A DNA stretch of 34,973 nt from a virus. Location: positions 1 to 34,973 of IMG/VR virus record IMGVR_UViG_3300041409_000338, one strand, 5' to 3'. A model generated the notes under the pieces. That model did not search any database, was not told the origin of the DNA, and saw only the letters and a program-made list of their open reading frames with translations. The position numbers were made by a program, and so were the translations under genes. Shown here piece by piece: positions 14,555-23,962 of this stretch. Position 1 is the stretch's first letter. Every line of letters begins with the position of its first letter.

Positions 14555-16299
14555 TAATTAGCCCCTCCTGATGCGCGTCTTGTATTTCTTACAGCACCTA
14601 AAATTACGATTGGAGCTGGACTCACACAAATAAGTTTGTAACACCTGTTTCTACTAGTCCCTAGCTCATTCCATCGCATGATCCAACGATATTCCCCTAA
14701 CTGCCATGGCTCTCGTACATCAGCGCTCAAGAAGGTAACGCCTCCATCATCAGAGATATATAGCTCAACATGAGGTTTAAATAATGCATTCCAATGCTCG
14801 GAATAGATTGTAGGGTAATTTCCATCCTCAGTAATAATGAACTTCCCATCTTCAGAAACCATATAAACAGGCATACCACCAATAGAATCTTCATCAATAA
14901 CAAAGGTCGTGTTATCAAAAGGTGCGTCGCTCTTGTAAAACGCTTTATCACCGAAAACAAAATCGATTTGAACGTAGTCATCAATAAACTCCGCATAATC
15001 TTCTAGAAAAAGTTGCTTAGTAATTAACTCATAGCGCATAGGGTAAGGCGTAAAAGCATTAGTGGCCTGTGGTAATGTACTGGGAGTTCTTAATTCATTT
15101 ACATAAATATTACCGGCCATTTCATATAATGCATTATCTGATTGCACACTTACAATGTGCCTATTATTAAAATACACATGCTTTTGGATGCGGTTTCGCT
15201 CACCGTTGAGTTCTATAAGTCTATGCCAAGTTCCGGTTTCGAAATTATATTCAATGGAATTTTTGGTGGTATTGATGTCTAGTATTTGAGAGTCTGAATA
15301 AACGCCTGATGAAACCCTATAAAAAACAGTGTTTTCATACTGATAGATAAATCCATAAGCATTACCTAACAAAAATGTACTTAAAGACCCATCGTCTGCA
15401 TTCTCTAATAAAACGTTAATCGCTTGTGATGAAATATCTTCCGGCTGCTGGCCGTTAGAAGCCATGAAGCTTACTAGGCCGTCTTGGTTTTTAGCAAGCC
15501 AAACCATTCGCCCAAATCCTATGGATAAGCTGAAGGGATCTGCCATCCCATAGTCAAAGTTATAAGAAGTATTCAGCTTCCATGGGAACTCTGTTATCAC
15601 TGCTCCCACGCTGATTTGCGTTGCAATATTAGCCCATACGTCTGTCGTGAAATCTGTAAATATATACAATTGAGTGTGCAAAACCCCAAATTGCCTAATA
15701 ATTCCTGAGGCCCTATTCGTTAACGGCGCTGGAGGTGAACCAAAGCTAAAACAACCAGATGCGCCTCCGGCTACATTCACAGTGGATAAATAATAATCAG
15801 GAGTGTCTTTTTGGCTCACTACAAATCGGTTCCCGAAAGCAGCGACATATTGAGGGGCTGTTGGCCTTCTGCCGTCCGTCACAGTAACCATGGTTACTGC
15901 TGTACCGCTTTCTGTAATAAGATAGATATTAGTTTCATCGGTCAACATAGCGTACACATCAGTGCCAACCGGCAAAAAGGCAAACCAAGGTGTTCCCGTG
16001 AGCGCTATATTTCCTATCAGTTTTTGATTGTAAAATTGGTCATATTGAAAAACACGAGTACCAACTATGACGTACATGTACTTGACTGTTTTGAATAAAG
16101 CGCGTGGCTCATTATCAAAGATAAGTCTATTAGTATTGAAAGTTCTAATGTGTTGCCTACCCATCGCAGGGTACAAGGCTTGTTTTTTTTTGGCAGATTC
16201 AACGGCAATTCCATACCAATTGGCGCAATCCATGGCGCCAAATTGACGGAATCTTTGTTGGTCGTAGTAGCAAAATATCGGTAGCGCTTCTATAGGCAT
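14554..16299 (-). CDS. Packaged DNA stabilisation / tail hub protein, P22 gp10-like
   Basis: 581 aa, longer than P22 gp10 (472 aa). Begins MPIEALPIFCYYDQQRFRQF followed by DCANWYGI, the conserved N-terminal pattern of this family, and contains beta-propeller-like repeats with Trp/Tyr/Gly blocks. gp10 binds below the gp4-type ring to close the portal and keep DNA in the head, and it supports the needle and fibres. Position directly after the gp4-like gene agrees. The extra C-terminal ~100 residues (ISDDGGVTFLSADVREPWQ) look like an additional beta domain. Ribosome site GAGGGG. Confidence 0.88.
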   Translation of the reverse strand: MPIEALPIFCYYDQQRFRQFGAMDCANWYGIAVESAKKKQALYPAMGRQHIRTFNTNRLIFDNEPRALFKTVKYMYVIVGTRVFQYDQFYNQKLIGNIALTGTPWFAFLPVGTDVYAMLTDETNIYLITESGTAVTMVTVTDGRRPTAPQYVAAFGNRFVVSQKDTPDYYLSTVNVAGGASGCFSFGSPPAPLTNRASGIIRQFGVLHTQLYIFTDFTTDVWANIATQISVGAVITEFPWKLNTSYNFDYGMADPFSLSIGFGRMVWLAKNQDGLVSFMASNGQQPEDISSQAINVLLENADDGSLSTFLLGNAYGFIYQYENTVFYRVSSGVYSDSQILDINTTKNSIEYNFETGTWHRLIELNGERNRIQKHVYFNNRHIVSVQSDNALYEMAGNIYVNELRTPSTLPQATNAFTPYPMRYELITKQLFLEDYAEFIDDYVQIDFVFGDKAFYKSDAPFDNTTFVIDEDSIGGMPVYMVSEDGKFIITEDGNYPTIYSEHWNALFKPHVELYISDDGGVTFLSADVREPWQLGEYRWIMRWNELGTSRNRCYKLICVSPAPIVILGAVRNTRRASGGAN

Positions 16300-16315
16300 T
16301 CTTTCCCCTCGTAGG

Positions 16316-17041
16316 CTAAATGCCAGCTCTTACACGCCAGGCGCCATTCAACAGGGAGGCCCTATCACCCGTGATGCTCAAGTTAACTTCACTGGCCGAC
16401 TGTATGGTTTTCTCAGACTTCAAAAATTCCTCTTCTAGACGCTGTGTCCATGCATCTGCACGGCCTTTGTAAAGAGCCATGTCTTTAGCTACAGCAAATA
16501 ATAAAAATCTCTGATAGTAGGCAGGGAGCGCATCCATGGTGCTATTAGATGTTAATGTTCCTAGCTGGAATTTAGCTCGCAGAAAGAATTCAAAACTTTG
16601 TGAAGGGGCCGGATATATTTGCAGTCTTACATAACTAGTCTCAGGGTAAGTGATAAGAAATCTGGGCAATCCTTGCAGTGGTTCATACTTAAAAGAAGCC
16701 AAAAACTCATCTCTAGATTGTTGTATAAGGGGATATGTAACACCGTCAAGCTCCACCCAGGCTGACGTCATATTAGCCAATCTTCCTTCTGGGATTAATA
16801 CTTCATCAGAAGCTGGCGTATATGTTGCGTCCGCGCATATAACATATTTTATACCTATGCCTACCGCAGTAGATACGGTATGAGCTATCGTTAGCATAAG
16901 CCCGTTTGAAGCGTAATATTGCAACAACTGGTTTAAAACTAGTATGCCAAGTTCTAAGTCATCACCATGCAACGGCTGCGTGGGATTAGATGGATTTATT
17001 AATCGATAAGATTGCCTAATGAACTCACGCACGGTAGCCAT
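16316..17041 (-). CDS. Tail accessory factor / head completion protein, P22 gp4-like
   Basis: 241 aa against 166 aa in P22. The start MATVREFIRQSYRLIN and the helix DDLELGILVLNQLLQYYAS fit the P22 gp4 family, which forms a ring under the portal. An insertion of beta structure (residues ~70-130) accounts for the length. The C-terminus is helical. It starts directly behind the stop of the small upstream ORF, using AAGGA. Function: first tail factor added after DNA packaging. Muramidase activity reported for P22 gp4 cannot be judged here. Confidence 0.88.
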   Translation of the reverse strand: MATVREFIRQSYRLINPSNPTQPLHGDDLELGILVLNQLLQYYASNGLMLTIAHTVSTAVGIGIKYVICADATYTPASDEVLIPEGRLANMTSAWVELDGVTYPLIQQSRDEFLASFKYEPLQGLPRFLITYPETSYVRLQIYPAPSQSFEFFLRAKFQLGTLTSNSTMDALPAYYQRFLLFAVAKDMALYKGRADAWTQRLEEEFLKSEKTIQSASEVNLSITGDRASLLNGAWRVRAGI

Positions 17042-17043
17042 GG

Positions 17044-17244
17044 CTAATCCTTAGTTTTTTTAGACGCTTGAGGCTTTTCCTGAACCAAATCCTTATTCGC
17101 AAACCATAATCCCGTAGAGCACGCAGTGATGTATTCATCCCAGGAGTTGACGAGCTTTTGACTGCCTTCCTTGCCGTAGACGTAGGCTCTAAAGAATTTC
17201 TTAAGCACCGGATGGCCGTTGTATAAGATTGTTTCACCATTCAT
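17044..17244 (-). CDS. Small protein between coat and tail-factor genes
   Basis: 66 aa from the ATG at 17244 (MNGETILYNGHPVLKKFF), preceded by AAGGAAAAAGG. Longer upstream reading would cross the coat terminator and overlap the coat gene, so it is rejected. Mixed charged sequence ending in a Lys-rich tail (QEKPQASKKTKD). Not recognised. Its position between coat and gp4-like genes suggests an assembly role. Confidence 0.68.
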   Translation of the reverse strand: MNGETILYNGHPVLKKFFRAYVYGKEGSQKLVNSWDEYITACSTGLWFANKDLVQEKPQASKKTKD

Positions 17245-17262
17245 CCTTTTTCCTTGTAACAA

Positions 17263-17284
17263 ATGCCCCTCGAAAGAGGGGCAT
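17263..17284 (-). terminator. Intrinsic terminator after the coat gene
   Basis: ATGCCCCTC (17263-17271) and GAGGGGCAT (17276-17284) form a perfect 9-bp GC-rich stem with a 4-base loop. On the - strand it is followed by TTGTTAC, a moderate T-run. It starts 6 bases beyond the coat stop. Partial termination would let coat mRNA be much more abundant than downstream tail mRNA. Confidence 0.7.
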
Positions 17285-17290
17285 AAACGA

Positions 17291-18532
17291 TTAAGAACAG
17301 ATACGCACTGCAAACTCTGGGTTGATAGCAACACCACAGATTACGTCGATACGATCTAATTGTTCATAGTTACGAATATCAGCACCTAAAGAGTAGGTCA
17401 TTGCTAACTTATAAAGGTCAGAGTAACGAGTAACCGCTTCTACGCCACCTTTAAGCTCTTTAATCGGAGGAGCTGCAAATACAAGTGCTTGGGTATGGTA
17501 AGCCAAGGAAACGTTATGACTGTCTCTTAAAAGCATCTGCGCACCATTTGGAATGGCTGCGGAAATGTTTTGACGAGCACCAGAAATAACGATAGTTGGA
17601 TTAACAGGAATATCCGCAGTACCACCGCCGCCTGTAGTTACTTGTGCTGCAACAACAAATTGCGCACGTTGCTCTAAAGACTCGTAAGTAAGAGGATTAA
17701 TCATAAATACACCGGAAGCATCATCTACTTCGATAATGTCACCTTCGTTGAAAGCAACAGTATTCGGCACAAGACCCGTTACAGAAATCGTGTTCCCGCC
17801 AGTGATAGGACCATTTGTTACTGTACCTGCAAGCTTAAACCCTGCTGGAGGAGTACCACCTGCCTGACCTGCTCCTGCTATTTGACGAGATAGGAAGTTT
17901 GTTTTGAAGAAATCAAAGCCGGATAAATGACCTATGAATCCATCAATCAAAGCGCCTGTGTTAACAGTAGGATTGAATACGTTGAACAAGTCGTTGTTTA
18001 AGTTAGCAGATACTCTTGGGCTAACACCACAAAAACGCTTTCCATCTTCAGGAATTGCAAGCTCTGTCATGTAGGCATCAGCAGTTAAAATGGTATTGAA
18101 ATCCACTGGAACGCCAGGTGTACCAACAGCTTGATAAGTTTGCTTTTGGAAGTTGTCGGTAGCAATGAACTTCTCTACCATATTAGCTAAGCGTTTAGCA
18201 CGTGGTGCATTAGCCATCTCTAAATAAGGCTCATCGCGTGCACGGTCGAAGGTCAGGTTAAAGCCTGTATATTCCACCATGGTACGGAATTGCTTATCGA
18301 TAGTAAGGGGTCGAACTACTTGTACGCGCGCTTCAGAAGTAGCGGTTGCACCTTCTCCGGCTAAGTATCTTTCTTCTAAACGATAGTTTAGCGTTTGACC
18401 TGTAGCAAAGCGTAAGTTTTTAAAATCAGATTCTAAGTTTCTATTTGCGGTTCTAGCGAATGCTAGACTATTCCAAAATCGTACGAATACATCATCTAAG
18501 ACGTACGACGTCTCTCTAAAGACGTTAGCCAT
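17291..18532 (-). CDS. Major capsid (coat) protein, P22 gp5-like
   Basis: 413 aa, near the 430 aa of P22 gp5. The N-terminal helix region (ETSYVLDDVFVRFWNS) and the motif PLTIDKQFRTMVEYTGFNLTF are typical of the P22 coat family (HK97 fold with inserted I-domain). Residues ~210-330 with Gly-rich beta segments probably represent the insertion domain. Forms the T=7 procapsid together with the scaffold encoded just upstream. The gene is flanked by its own predicted promoter and a strong terminator, and the ribosome site GGAG lies in a hairpin loop before the ATG, all consistent with very high expression. Confidence 0.95.
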   Translation of the reverse strand: MANVFRETSYVLDDVFVRFWNSLAFARTANRNLESDFKNLRFATGQTLNYRLEERYLAGEGATATSEARVQVVRPLTIDKQFRTMVEYTGFNLTFDRARDEPYLEMANAPRAKRLANMVEKFIATDNFQKQTYQAVGTPGVPVDFNTILTADAYMTELAIPEDGKRFCGVSPRVSANLNNDLFNVFNPTVNTGALIDGFIGHLSGFDFFKTNFLSRQIAGAGQAGGTPPAGFKLAGTVTNGPITGGNTISVTGLVPNTVAFNEGDIIEVDDASGVFMINPLTYESLEQRAQFVVAAQVTTGGGGTADIPVNPTIVISGARQNISAAIPNGAQMLLRDSHNVSLAYHTQALVFAAPPIKELKGGVEAVTRYSDLYKLAMTYSLGADIRNYEQLDRIDVICGVAINPEFAVRICS

Positions 18533-18535
18533 TTT

Positions 18536-18552
18536 TTGTTCTCCATGAACAA
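18536..18552 (-). promoter_or_regulatory. Hairpin presenting the coat gene ribosome site
   Basis: In the mRNA, UUGUUC and GAACAA form a 6-bp stem around a 5-base AUGGA loop. The GGAG Shine-Dalgarno spans the loop and the stem edge, 8 bases before the coat AUG. A loop-exposed site could raise or tune coat translation. Confidence 0.45.
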
Positions 18553-18667
18553 ATGTTTAATAAATACTCTTTCGAGTCCCTATCTCATTTGTCCGACGGT
18601 CGACAATAATAACTACGCGTCTATAGTGTTTTGGCTGGATGGAGGCCTTTTACTCATCCTTGACATT

Positions 18668-18696
18668 ATTATGCCTAAAAATGGCAATTTTATCAA
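18668..18696 (-). promoter_or_regulatory. Sigma70-type promoter of the coat gene
   Basis: On the - strand TTGATA (18696-18691), 17-base spacer, CATAAT (18673-18668); each hexamer matches the consensus at five of six positions. Predicted transcription start near 18660 gives a leader of about 130 bases. It lies in the 192-base gap between scaffold and coat genes, the only sizeable gap in the head cluster. Confidence 0.65.
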
Positions 18697-18724
18697 GTAA
18701 AATCTATTTAATATCAACAGATTA

Positions 18725-19630
18725 TCATCTTTTCCCATTTTTCATCTGTGCGCGCTTACGGGCATCACTTTGGGCGAGCAGATCATCTCCAGAAAGGGTT
18801 TTTTCACTTTTATGTGGAACCGACATGTCTGATTGAAATTTACTCAAAGGCTTTGGGGCGCTAGTATGTGACCTTGTTTTTCTCATGCGCTCCTCCAGCT
18901 TCCCCATCTCCATTATTTGCGCGTAAGCATCTGACATTTTTGCTATTCTATCTAGTTCCTGCGGCGCCCTTTTACTGGCTGCATAAAGAAAGGCTGCGGG
19001 GTCTTGCATGTTACGTGTAGCGATAGTCATAGCATCTGTAATAGGCTGCGCTCCAACCACGTCTACATAGTCTTCAAAATTACCCATGCCTTGTCTGAAT
19101 TTATCTTCGAATTGTGCTTGTATCTGCTGTTCTTTAGCTCTTGTCTGTGACTCTTGTTGCTCATAAGTCATGTGCGATACAGTTTGCTTTATGAATGAGG
19201 CTAGCTGCTGCTGCCAGTTCTCACCAGAGTCCGGATTATATTCAAAATCCTTGGATGCTTCCTTTACTTGCTGGCTTTGATTTGAAGTTAGTTGCTGGCG
19301 TAAGGATTCAATCTCTGTTCGATGTTTTCTCTCTAAGCTTTCTGCTTGCTTGCGAAGTCGCTCACGAATTACTTCATTTTCAGGCGATTTTTTATTGCCG
19401 TAATCATCCATCGCATCAGACTGACTATCTTCTTCCTCTTCTGACTGAATAGTATCCTGTCCTCGGGATGCATCATCTTCCCTTTCGTTGGAATTATCGG
19501 GTAAGTCAGCGTTATCTTTTGGTGATTCTTCGTAGTCATAATTGATTTCCTCTGGTTGGTTTCCATTAACCTCTTGATTAGATTGAACAGTTCCAGTTAA
19601 AAGCGCATCAATGCTACTTATTTCTTGCAT
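18725..19630 (-). CDS. Scaffolding protein, P22 gp8-like
   Basis: 301 aa against 303 aa in P22. Very acidic N-terminal third (NERED ... SEEEEDSQSDAMDDYG), a central coiled coil (residues ~105-140, RERLRKQAESLERKHRTEIE), helical body, and a basic C-terminal tail (DARKRAQMKNGKR), which in P22 is the coat-binding helix-turn-helix. It drives procapsid assembly and is then released. Lies between portal and coat as in P22. Ribosome site AAGGA. Confidence 0.88.
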   Translation of the reverse strand: MQEISSIDALLTGTVQSNQEVNGNQPEEINYDYEESPKDNADLPDNSNEREDDASRGQDTIQSEEEEDSQSDAMDDYGNKKSPENEVIRERLRKQAESLERKHRTEIESLRQQLTSNQSQQVKEASKDFEYNPDSGENWQQQLASFIKQTVSHMTYEQQESQTRAKEQQIQAQFEDKFRQGMGNFEDYVDVVGAQPITDAMTIATRNMQDPAAFLYAASKRAPQELDRIAKMSDAYAQIMEMGKLEERMRKTRSHTSAPKPLSKFQSDMSVPHKSEKTLSGDDLLAQSDARKRAQMKNGKR

Positions 19631-19642
19631 AAAAAAATCCTT

Positions 19643-21808
19643 TTACATTCTATGAGTTAATATTTTTGTTAAGTTATCTGCGTGTGAAATGGCATTATCG
19701 CTCTGTGTTCTTTCAGTTTCTGCTAAATACCTTAATTTCTGTTCTTCTAATTTTCCTGCCACCTCAAGTCTTTCTGTTTCTAGTTTTTGCAATTGCATCT
19801 GAAGTTCTATTTCCATTTGCTTAGCCTTAAGCTGCAGCTCTTGTTGCTTTAATTGAAGCTCTTGTTGCTTCATTTGCATCTCAGCCTGCATGGCCTGCTC
19901 TTCTGGTGAAGGCTGTTTTGCACCCATTTCTTGCGGGTTTTTTCCAGTCTTCCCAGCCTGGATAATCTCAGGTGGTACCATGGTTTTTAAGCGATTCTTA
20001 AGCTCAATACTGTTAGTTAAGGGGAGATTCTCAGCGTATAGGTCAGCGATAAGATTAAAGGCTTGTGGGTTAGCTTGGAGTACTTGCTGAAGTGACATTA
20101 GTGCTTCTTGCTTCTGACCTTCGTAGCTAGGTCCTGGCTTGAGCCTTACTTGATATGTGCCTTTGCGTATATCATTCTCAATGAATGCACCATACTCATC
20201 AGATTGCTTGTTGATAGTTATAGTCTTCATACCCTCATCCGGGGTCATTAAAGATATAACGCGCTCTGAATCATAAACTTTGGGTATCATTTGATTAATA
20301 ATCACACCGGCTGCTTCTATGGCTCTGTTGACGCTAGTAAATGCCCCTTGAGTTACATAAGAACCTTGTCTTGTTCTGGCATTAATGGCCTCTCCTGATA
20401 TTTCATTCCCTTGCTGACCCATTCGTGTAGGGTAAAGGCCGGTCGATGAATAGAGGTCTTCTATGGCCAGTTGATATTGTTGAAACAGAGAAACAGAGAG
20501 TTCTGGCGCTCTTATTTGTTCTGGTTTATTGCCTTGGGGGGATTCATCGTATATGAGCATACCCTGAGTATTTGTAGGGTCTTCCCAAAGTCTTTGTGTG
20601 TCTAACCCCCTAACATTCTCCTTACTTCCCATGAATTGGTCATAACGACTAATCTTAAGAATATAAGCAGATTGTGTTCGTAAGTAGTTGATGTAACGTT
20701 GAGTATCTACGCAGTCATCAAAGAAGGAGCGGCATACTTGCTTGCCGTTTTTATCATAATAACTTTTTTGGTCTACAAAAATGACAGGAATGTCATCAGA
20801 GGGAAACTCACTTTCCTCTAAAACAAATTCTCCTGCAATTCTATAATGCATGATTCTTGATTTTTTTATTTCACGTTTTTCTTCTATGCGAATTTGCTCG
20901 CCCTCTGACCATAGAGTAAGTAATTCTTCCTCTACATCTTCTTCTGGAACAGAATTCAGCTCTTCTATGCCCTCAGCAGGAAGCATGGATTCCATGTCAT
21001 TAATTGACTGGGATTGACTGATAATATCGTCCATCTCTTCTTGATTAACTGTTTTTCCGTTCGATAGCTTATATATTGTTTCTTTTTTAAACTTACGCAA
21101 AAAGAAGTCATTGATAGTAATGGACTCATCATCAGCCCAAGAAAAAGGGTCGTCTGTCATTTCAGGCTGGGTTGCAAGCGCTATTTCTGACTCGGTGGCA
21201 GTAATGCCAGATTCGGTCATGATTTTCTCTTCTACTTGCTTGCCATATAATTCTCTAAACTTTTGACGTGTTATTCTGGATATGTACCCGCCATACATGC
21301 CGTCTATTTTGCTAATATTTTCGGCCCCTATATCCCAATATGCGCGAGTGGAGTCTTTGAAGTGACTGGTAACTATATCCTGGTCAAATGAATCTTCCTG
21401 TAGATAATCTGTTCCTACAGCAAATGCCCCAAACCCACCTATGGATGCCTGAGATCCAGATACTTGGTAAACTGTATTTGAGTCTGTAGAAAATACAATG
21501 TCTTTGAGAATTATTTCTCTGAAATATGCGGTCTCTTCTGTGCAATTAGACATAGGCGTAACTTGCAGTTGAGGGGTATTTTGCTGTTGTTCACCACTCA
21601 ATGAATTGCTAAGAGTTGCAAGCTTATTGGAAGTAAGCGCAACCTTATTGTTAGTGATTAGCATGTCCTTTTCATCTTCTTCCCATTGATGACCGAGAAC
21701 AAAACTATGCATTTTGTGATACTTATCTATGTTGTATTTGAAATACTGACGCCATTTCTCGCAAGCAATGCGTGCCTTTCTAGCTAAACCTTCTGCTTTC
21801 CTAGCCAT
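19643..21808 (-). CDS. Portal protein, P22 gp1-like
   Basis: 721 aa against 725 aa in P22. The N-terminal ~600 residues have the portal core pattern (WRQYFKYNIDKYHKM, then QQQNTPQLQVTPMS, then an acidic segment around residues 210-310). The C-terminal ~95 residues are a long Gln/Glu/Lys coiled coil (QQELQLKQQELQLKAKQM), matching the barrel helix that extends into the head in P22 portals. Forms the dodecameric DNA channel at one vertex and docks the terminase and gp4-like ring. Sits directly between the terminase and scaffold genes, with AAGGA. Confidence 0.94.
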   Translation of the reverse strand: MARKAEGLARKARIACEKWRQYFKYNIDKYHKMHSFVLGHQWEEDEKDMLITNNKVALTSNKLATLSNSLSGEQQQNTPQLQVTPMSNCTEETAYFREIILKDIVFSTDSNTVYQVSGSQASIGGFGAFAVGTDYLQEDSFDQDIVTSHFKDSTRAYWDIGAENISKIDGMYGGYISRITRQKFRELYGKQVEEKIMTESGITATESEIALATQPEMTDDPFSWADDESITINDFFLRKFKKETIYKLSNGKTVNQEEMDDIISQSQSINDMESMLPAEGIEELNSVPEEDVEEELLTLWSEGEQIRIEEKREIKKSRIMHYRIAGEFVLEESEFPSDDIPVIFVDQKSYYDKNGKQVCRSFFDDCVDTQRYINYLRTQSAYILKISRYDQFMGSKENVRGLDTQRLWEDPTNTQGMLIYDESPQGNKPEQIRAPELSVSLFQQYQLAIEDLYSSTGLYPTRMGQQGNEISGEAINARTRQGSYVTQGAFTSVNRAIEAAGVIINQMIPKVYDSERVISLMTPDEGMKTITINKQSDEYGAFIENDIRKGTYQVRLKPGPSYEGQKQEALMSLQQVLQANPQAFNLIADLYAENLPLTNSIELKNRLKTMVPPEIIQAGKTGKNPQEMGAKQPSPEEQAMQAEMQMKQQELQLKQQELQLKAKQMEIELQMQLQKLETERLEVAGKLEEQKLRYLAETERTQSDNAISHADNLTKILTHRM

Positions 21809-21829
21809 TTTAAATCCTTTTAGCTTTAG

Positions 21830-23359
21830 TTAAACCAACATTCCTCTTGCTCTTTCTGGTAGCCTTGTCTGTGTAAATGAAGGAGCACTCAGATAGTCTC
21901 CTACGTAAAAAGTCAAAGCCAAGCTATCCGCTAAATCTGGAGACTTCATTCCACGTCTCCGTATATCCTCTTTAGCTTCTATTTGCAGCCTACCCGAGCT
22001 ATCGAACTTATACCCAAGGGATGTCAAGTCTCCCAGCAATTCATCGCTATCAGGCACTTGCACGGGCGTTTCTTGTGCCAACCATTCTCTCATATCATGC
22101 CACAACTCTGCACGTAAATTTCTAAATTTGTCGCGATTATTTGCAGTTCTAGAAACATTTACACCTTCTACGCAGCTATAACCCATTTCTTTTAGCCTAT
22201 CTACAACACCAGCTCCTATTCCAATCGAGTCTACGCAGACCTTGGCAGGGTGCTCTTTGTCTATAATTCGCCGAACCATTCCGGCTATTTCCATGGTGTT
22301 GAGATTAAAATAAGTTTCTTCCTTGAAGGCTAGCCGTCCTTTTCTTCTAATGATTGCTGTCCTGTCATTATCGCTGATAGCTGGGTCTACACCGATAACA
22401 AGGGGAGATTCGGATGTGACTTTGTTCTTGCGAGCACGAATAACAAGTTCAGATCTTATGAACCTATCTGCCACAGGATTCCTGAAAGCATCCAAAGCAG
22501 TCATAGGATATTCTACATTAAACAATTCCTTGGCAGTCTCGAAGTCGTTACTAAACTCCGTCATCTTTCTTCTGCGCCAATAGAGATGCTCTTTCGTTAA
22601 TCCATCGTGTTGTAGATTAACGTAAAGAGCCTCCTCTTCATCGCTAAGACTTGCTGAATCATTCTCTCTTAAATGACCTCGATACTCGGGCTGCCAGTAC
22701 CAAGGTATGAATATGGCCTGGAAGTCTGAATAGCCGGTGATTGCAGAAATCCACATGTTGTAGAAGTAGTTTCCAATGCCGTTTGCCGTCGACTCAAGAA
22801 TGATTTCCGTGCCATTTTCGTTCGGAACAGCTTGCAGTATCCCCTTTGCATGCTCTTCTGCATTGGGCCAATAAGCAGTTTCTGATCCGTGGAATAATTG
22901 GATTGTCTGAGAACGTCCTACAGCTTTATTGCCCGCAGTGCCTACGCTGTATCCTGAGCCCAGAGAGCCAAAATTAAGTTCTTTAGCGCTAGAGGTATCA
23001 GGCTTAGGTGCTATGCCAGACGGCACACTATCATAATATCGCTTAGTCATGTCAAAGAGGTTTTTAGTAGCCTCTGCTTCATGCGTTAATATGAACGCCT
23101 TCTTGCCTTTTTGTGTAATTACTTTATGAAAGAATCTTGCTTGAACAAAGGTAGAACATCCTTGTTGCCTTCCCTTGAGTATTAAAGCGCGCACTTTTCC
23201 TGTGGAGATTAGCTGCTCTTCTAACCTTTCATGTAAGTAATTTTGGGCTTTATTGAGCAAAAATGGCTCTATAGAGCCTGATTTTGTGCGTATCTTTAGG
23301 AAATTTTTAGTAAATAATGGTAATGATTTTAATATGCGGATGATTTTTTCATCTGACAT
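21830..23359 (-). CDS. Terminase large subunit
   Basis: 509 aa. ATPase domain: Walker A-like LKGRQQGCST (residues 61-70, a terminase-type deviant P-loop), Walker B IILE (186-189) and a following STANG. Nuclease domain: VIGVDPAISD with D325, VCVDSIG with D377, and D475/D478 in SPDLADSL, a three-acid RNase H-like site. It drives ATP-powered DNA packaging and makes the headful cut. Located between the small ORF after terS and portal, as in P22. AAGGA ribosome site. Confidence 0.95.
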   Translation of the reverse strand: MSDEKIIRILKSLPLFTKNFLKIRTKSGSIEPFLLNKAQNYLHERLEEQLISTGKVRALILKGRQQGCSTFVQARFFHKVITQKGKKAFILTHEAEATKNLFDMTKRYYDSVPSGIAPKPDTSSAKELNFGSLGSGYSVGTAGNKAVGRSQTIQLFHGSETAYWPNAEEHAKGILQAVPNENGTEIILESTANGIGNYFYNMWISAITGYSDFQAIFIPWYWQPEYRGHLRENDSASLSDEEEALYVNLQHDGLTKEHLYWRRRKMTEFSNDFETAKELFNVEYPMTALDAFRNPVADRFIRSELVIRARKNKVTSESPLVIGVDPAISDNDRTAIIRRKGRLAFKEETYFNLNTMEIAGMVRRIIDKEHPAKVCVDSIGIGAGVVDRLKEMGYSCVEGVNVSRTANNRDKFRNLRAELWHDMREWLAQETPVQVPDSDELLGDLTSLGYKFDSSGRLQIEAKEDIRRRGMKSPDLADSLALTFYVGDYLSAPSFTQTRLPERARGMLV

Positions 23360-23392
23360 AAATCGACAATCCTTAGTCTTAAAGCGACAATC

Positions 23393-23572
23393 CTAGTCTT
23401 TTTCGATTAAGCTCAATCGAATATCTTCGTGTATAGAATTTATCATGTCATTTAAAATAGTGCAGTGGGAATCAATTTTTTCTTCTGAAACATGAGTAAA
23501 AGAAAACACCATGCCACGCACAAACTCAAGCGCACCTAATATTTCCCCTCTTTTTTTGACTTCATGCGACAT
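23393..23572 (-). CDS. Small protein between the two terminase genes
   Basis: 59 aa from the ATG at 23572 (MSHEVKKRGEILGALEF), preceded by AAGGA at a 6-base spacing; the upstream alternative start has none. Predicted all-helical, acidic. Not recognised. It lies between terS and terL in the packaging operon, so a terminase accessory role is possible. Confidence 0.65.
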   Translation of the reverse strand: MSHEVKKRGEILGALEFVRGMVFSFTHVSEEKIDSHCTILNDMINSIHEDIRLSLIEKD

Positions 23573-23585
23573 TAAAAATCCTTTT

Positions 23586-23942
23586 TTATTCAACCAATCT
23601 ATCTACAAACTTCTCGATAAGTGACTCAAAGATAGGCTTATCTGCCTTATCCTCTTTGTAATCATCGCGGAATCTATTCTTCATAACGAACATCCAAGGA
23701 GTACCTGCGAAGTTTTTTACATCCCCGCATATTCCGTCCTTACCTATTCTTTCCCACACCCTCTGTGACTTCTGAAGGCCTTTGAGCAACGCTGCATCAA
23801 ATTCAGGATGCTTCTCACGCCACTCATACAGGGTTGTTCTGCAAATATCTAACTCAGCACAAACTGCTGCAAAGCTCTCTCCACTTGCTAAGATGTCGAT
23901 AGCCTTACTGCAATATGCGCTATTATATTTAAAATCGGCCAT
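23586..23942 (-). CDS. Terminase small subunit
   Basis: 118 aa. N-terminal helix-turn-helix of the terminase small subunit type, residues ~13-42 (ILASGESFAAVCAELDICRT then TLYEWREKHPEF), followed by a helical oligomerisation region and FAGTPWMFVMKNRFRDDY, which small terminases share. It recognises the packaging start site and recruits the large subunit. Shorter than P22 gp3 (162 aa) and of a different, more widespread subtype. First of the packaging genes apart from one small upstream ORF. Confidence 0.9.
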   Translation of the reverse strand: MADFKYNSAYCSKAIDILASGESFAAVCAELDICRTTLYEWREKHPEFDAALLKGLQKSQRVWERIGKDGICGDVKNFAGTPWMFVMKNRFRDDYKEDKADKPIFESLIEKFVDRLVE

Positions 23943-23962
23943 TATAGTGTCCGTACCAGTGA

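Noticed and set aside
17244-17337. N-terminal extension of the 66-aa gene
   Set aside because: It would cross the coat terminator and overlap the coat gene, and the ATG at 17244 has a strong ribosome site.
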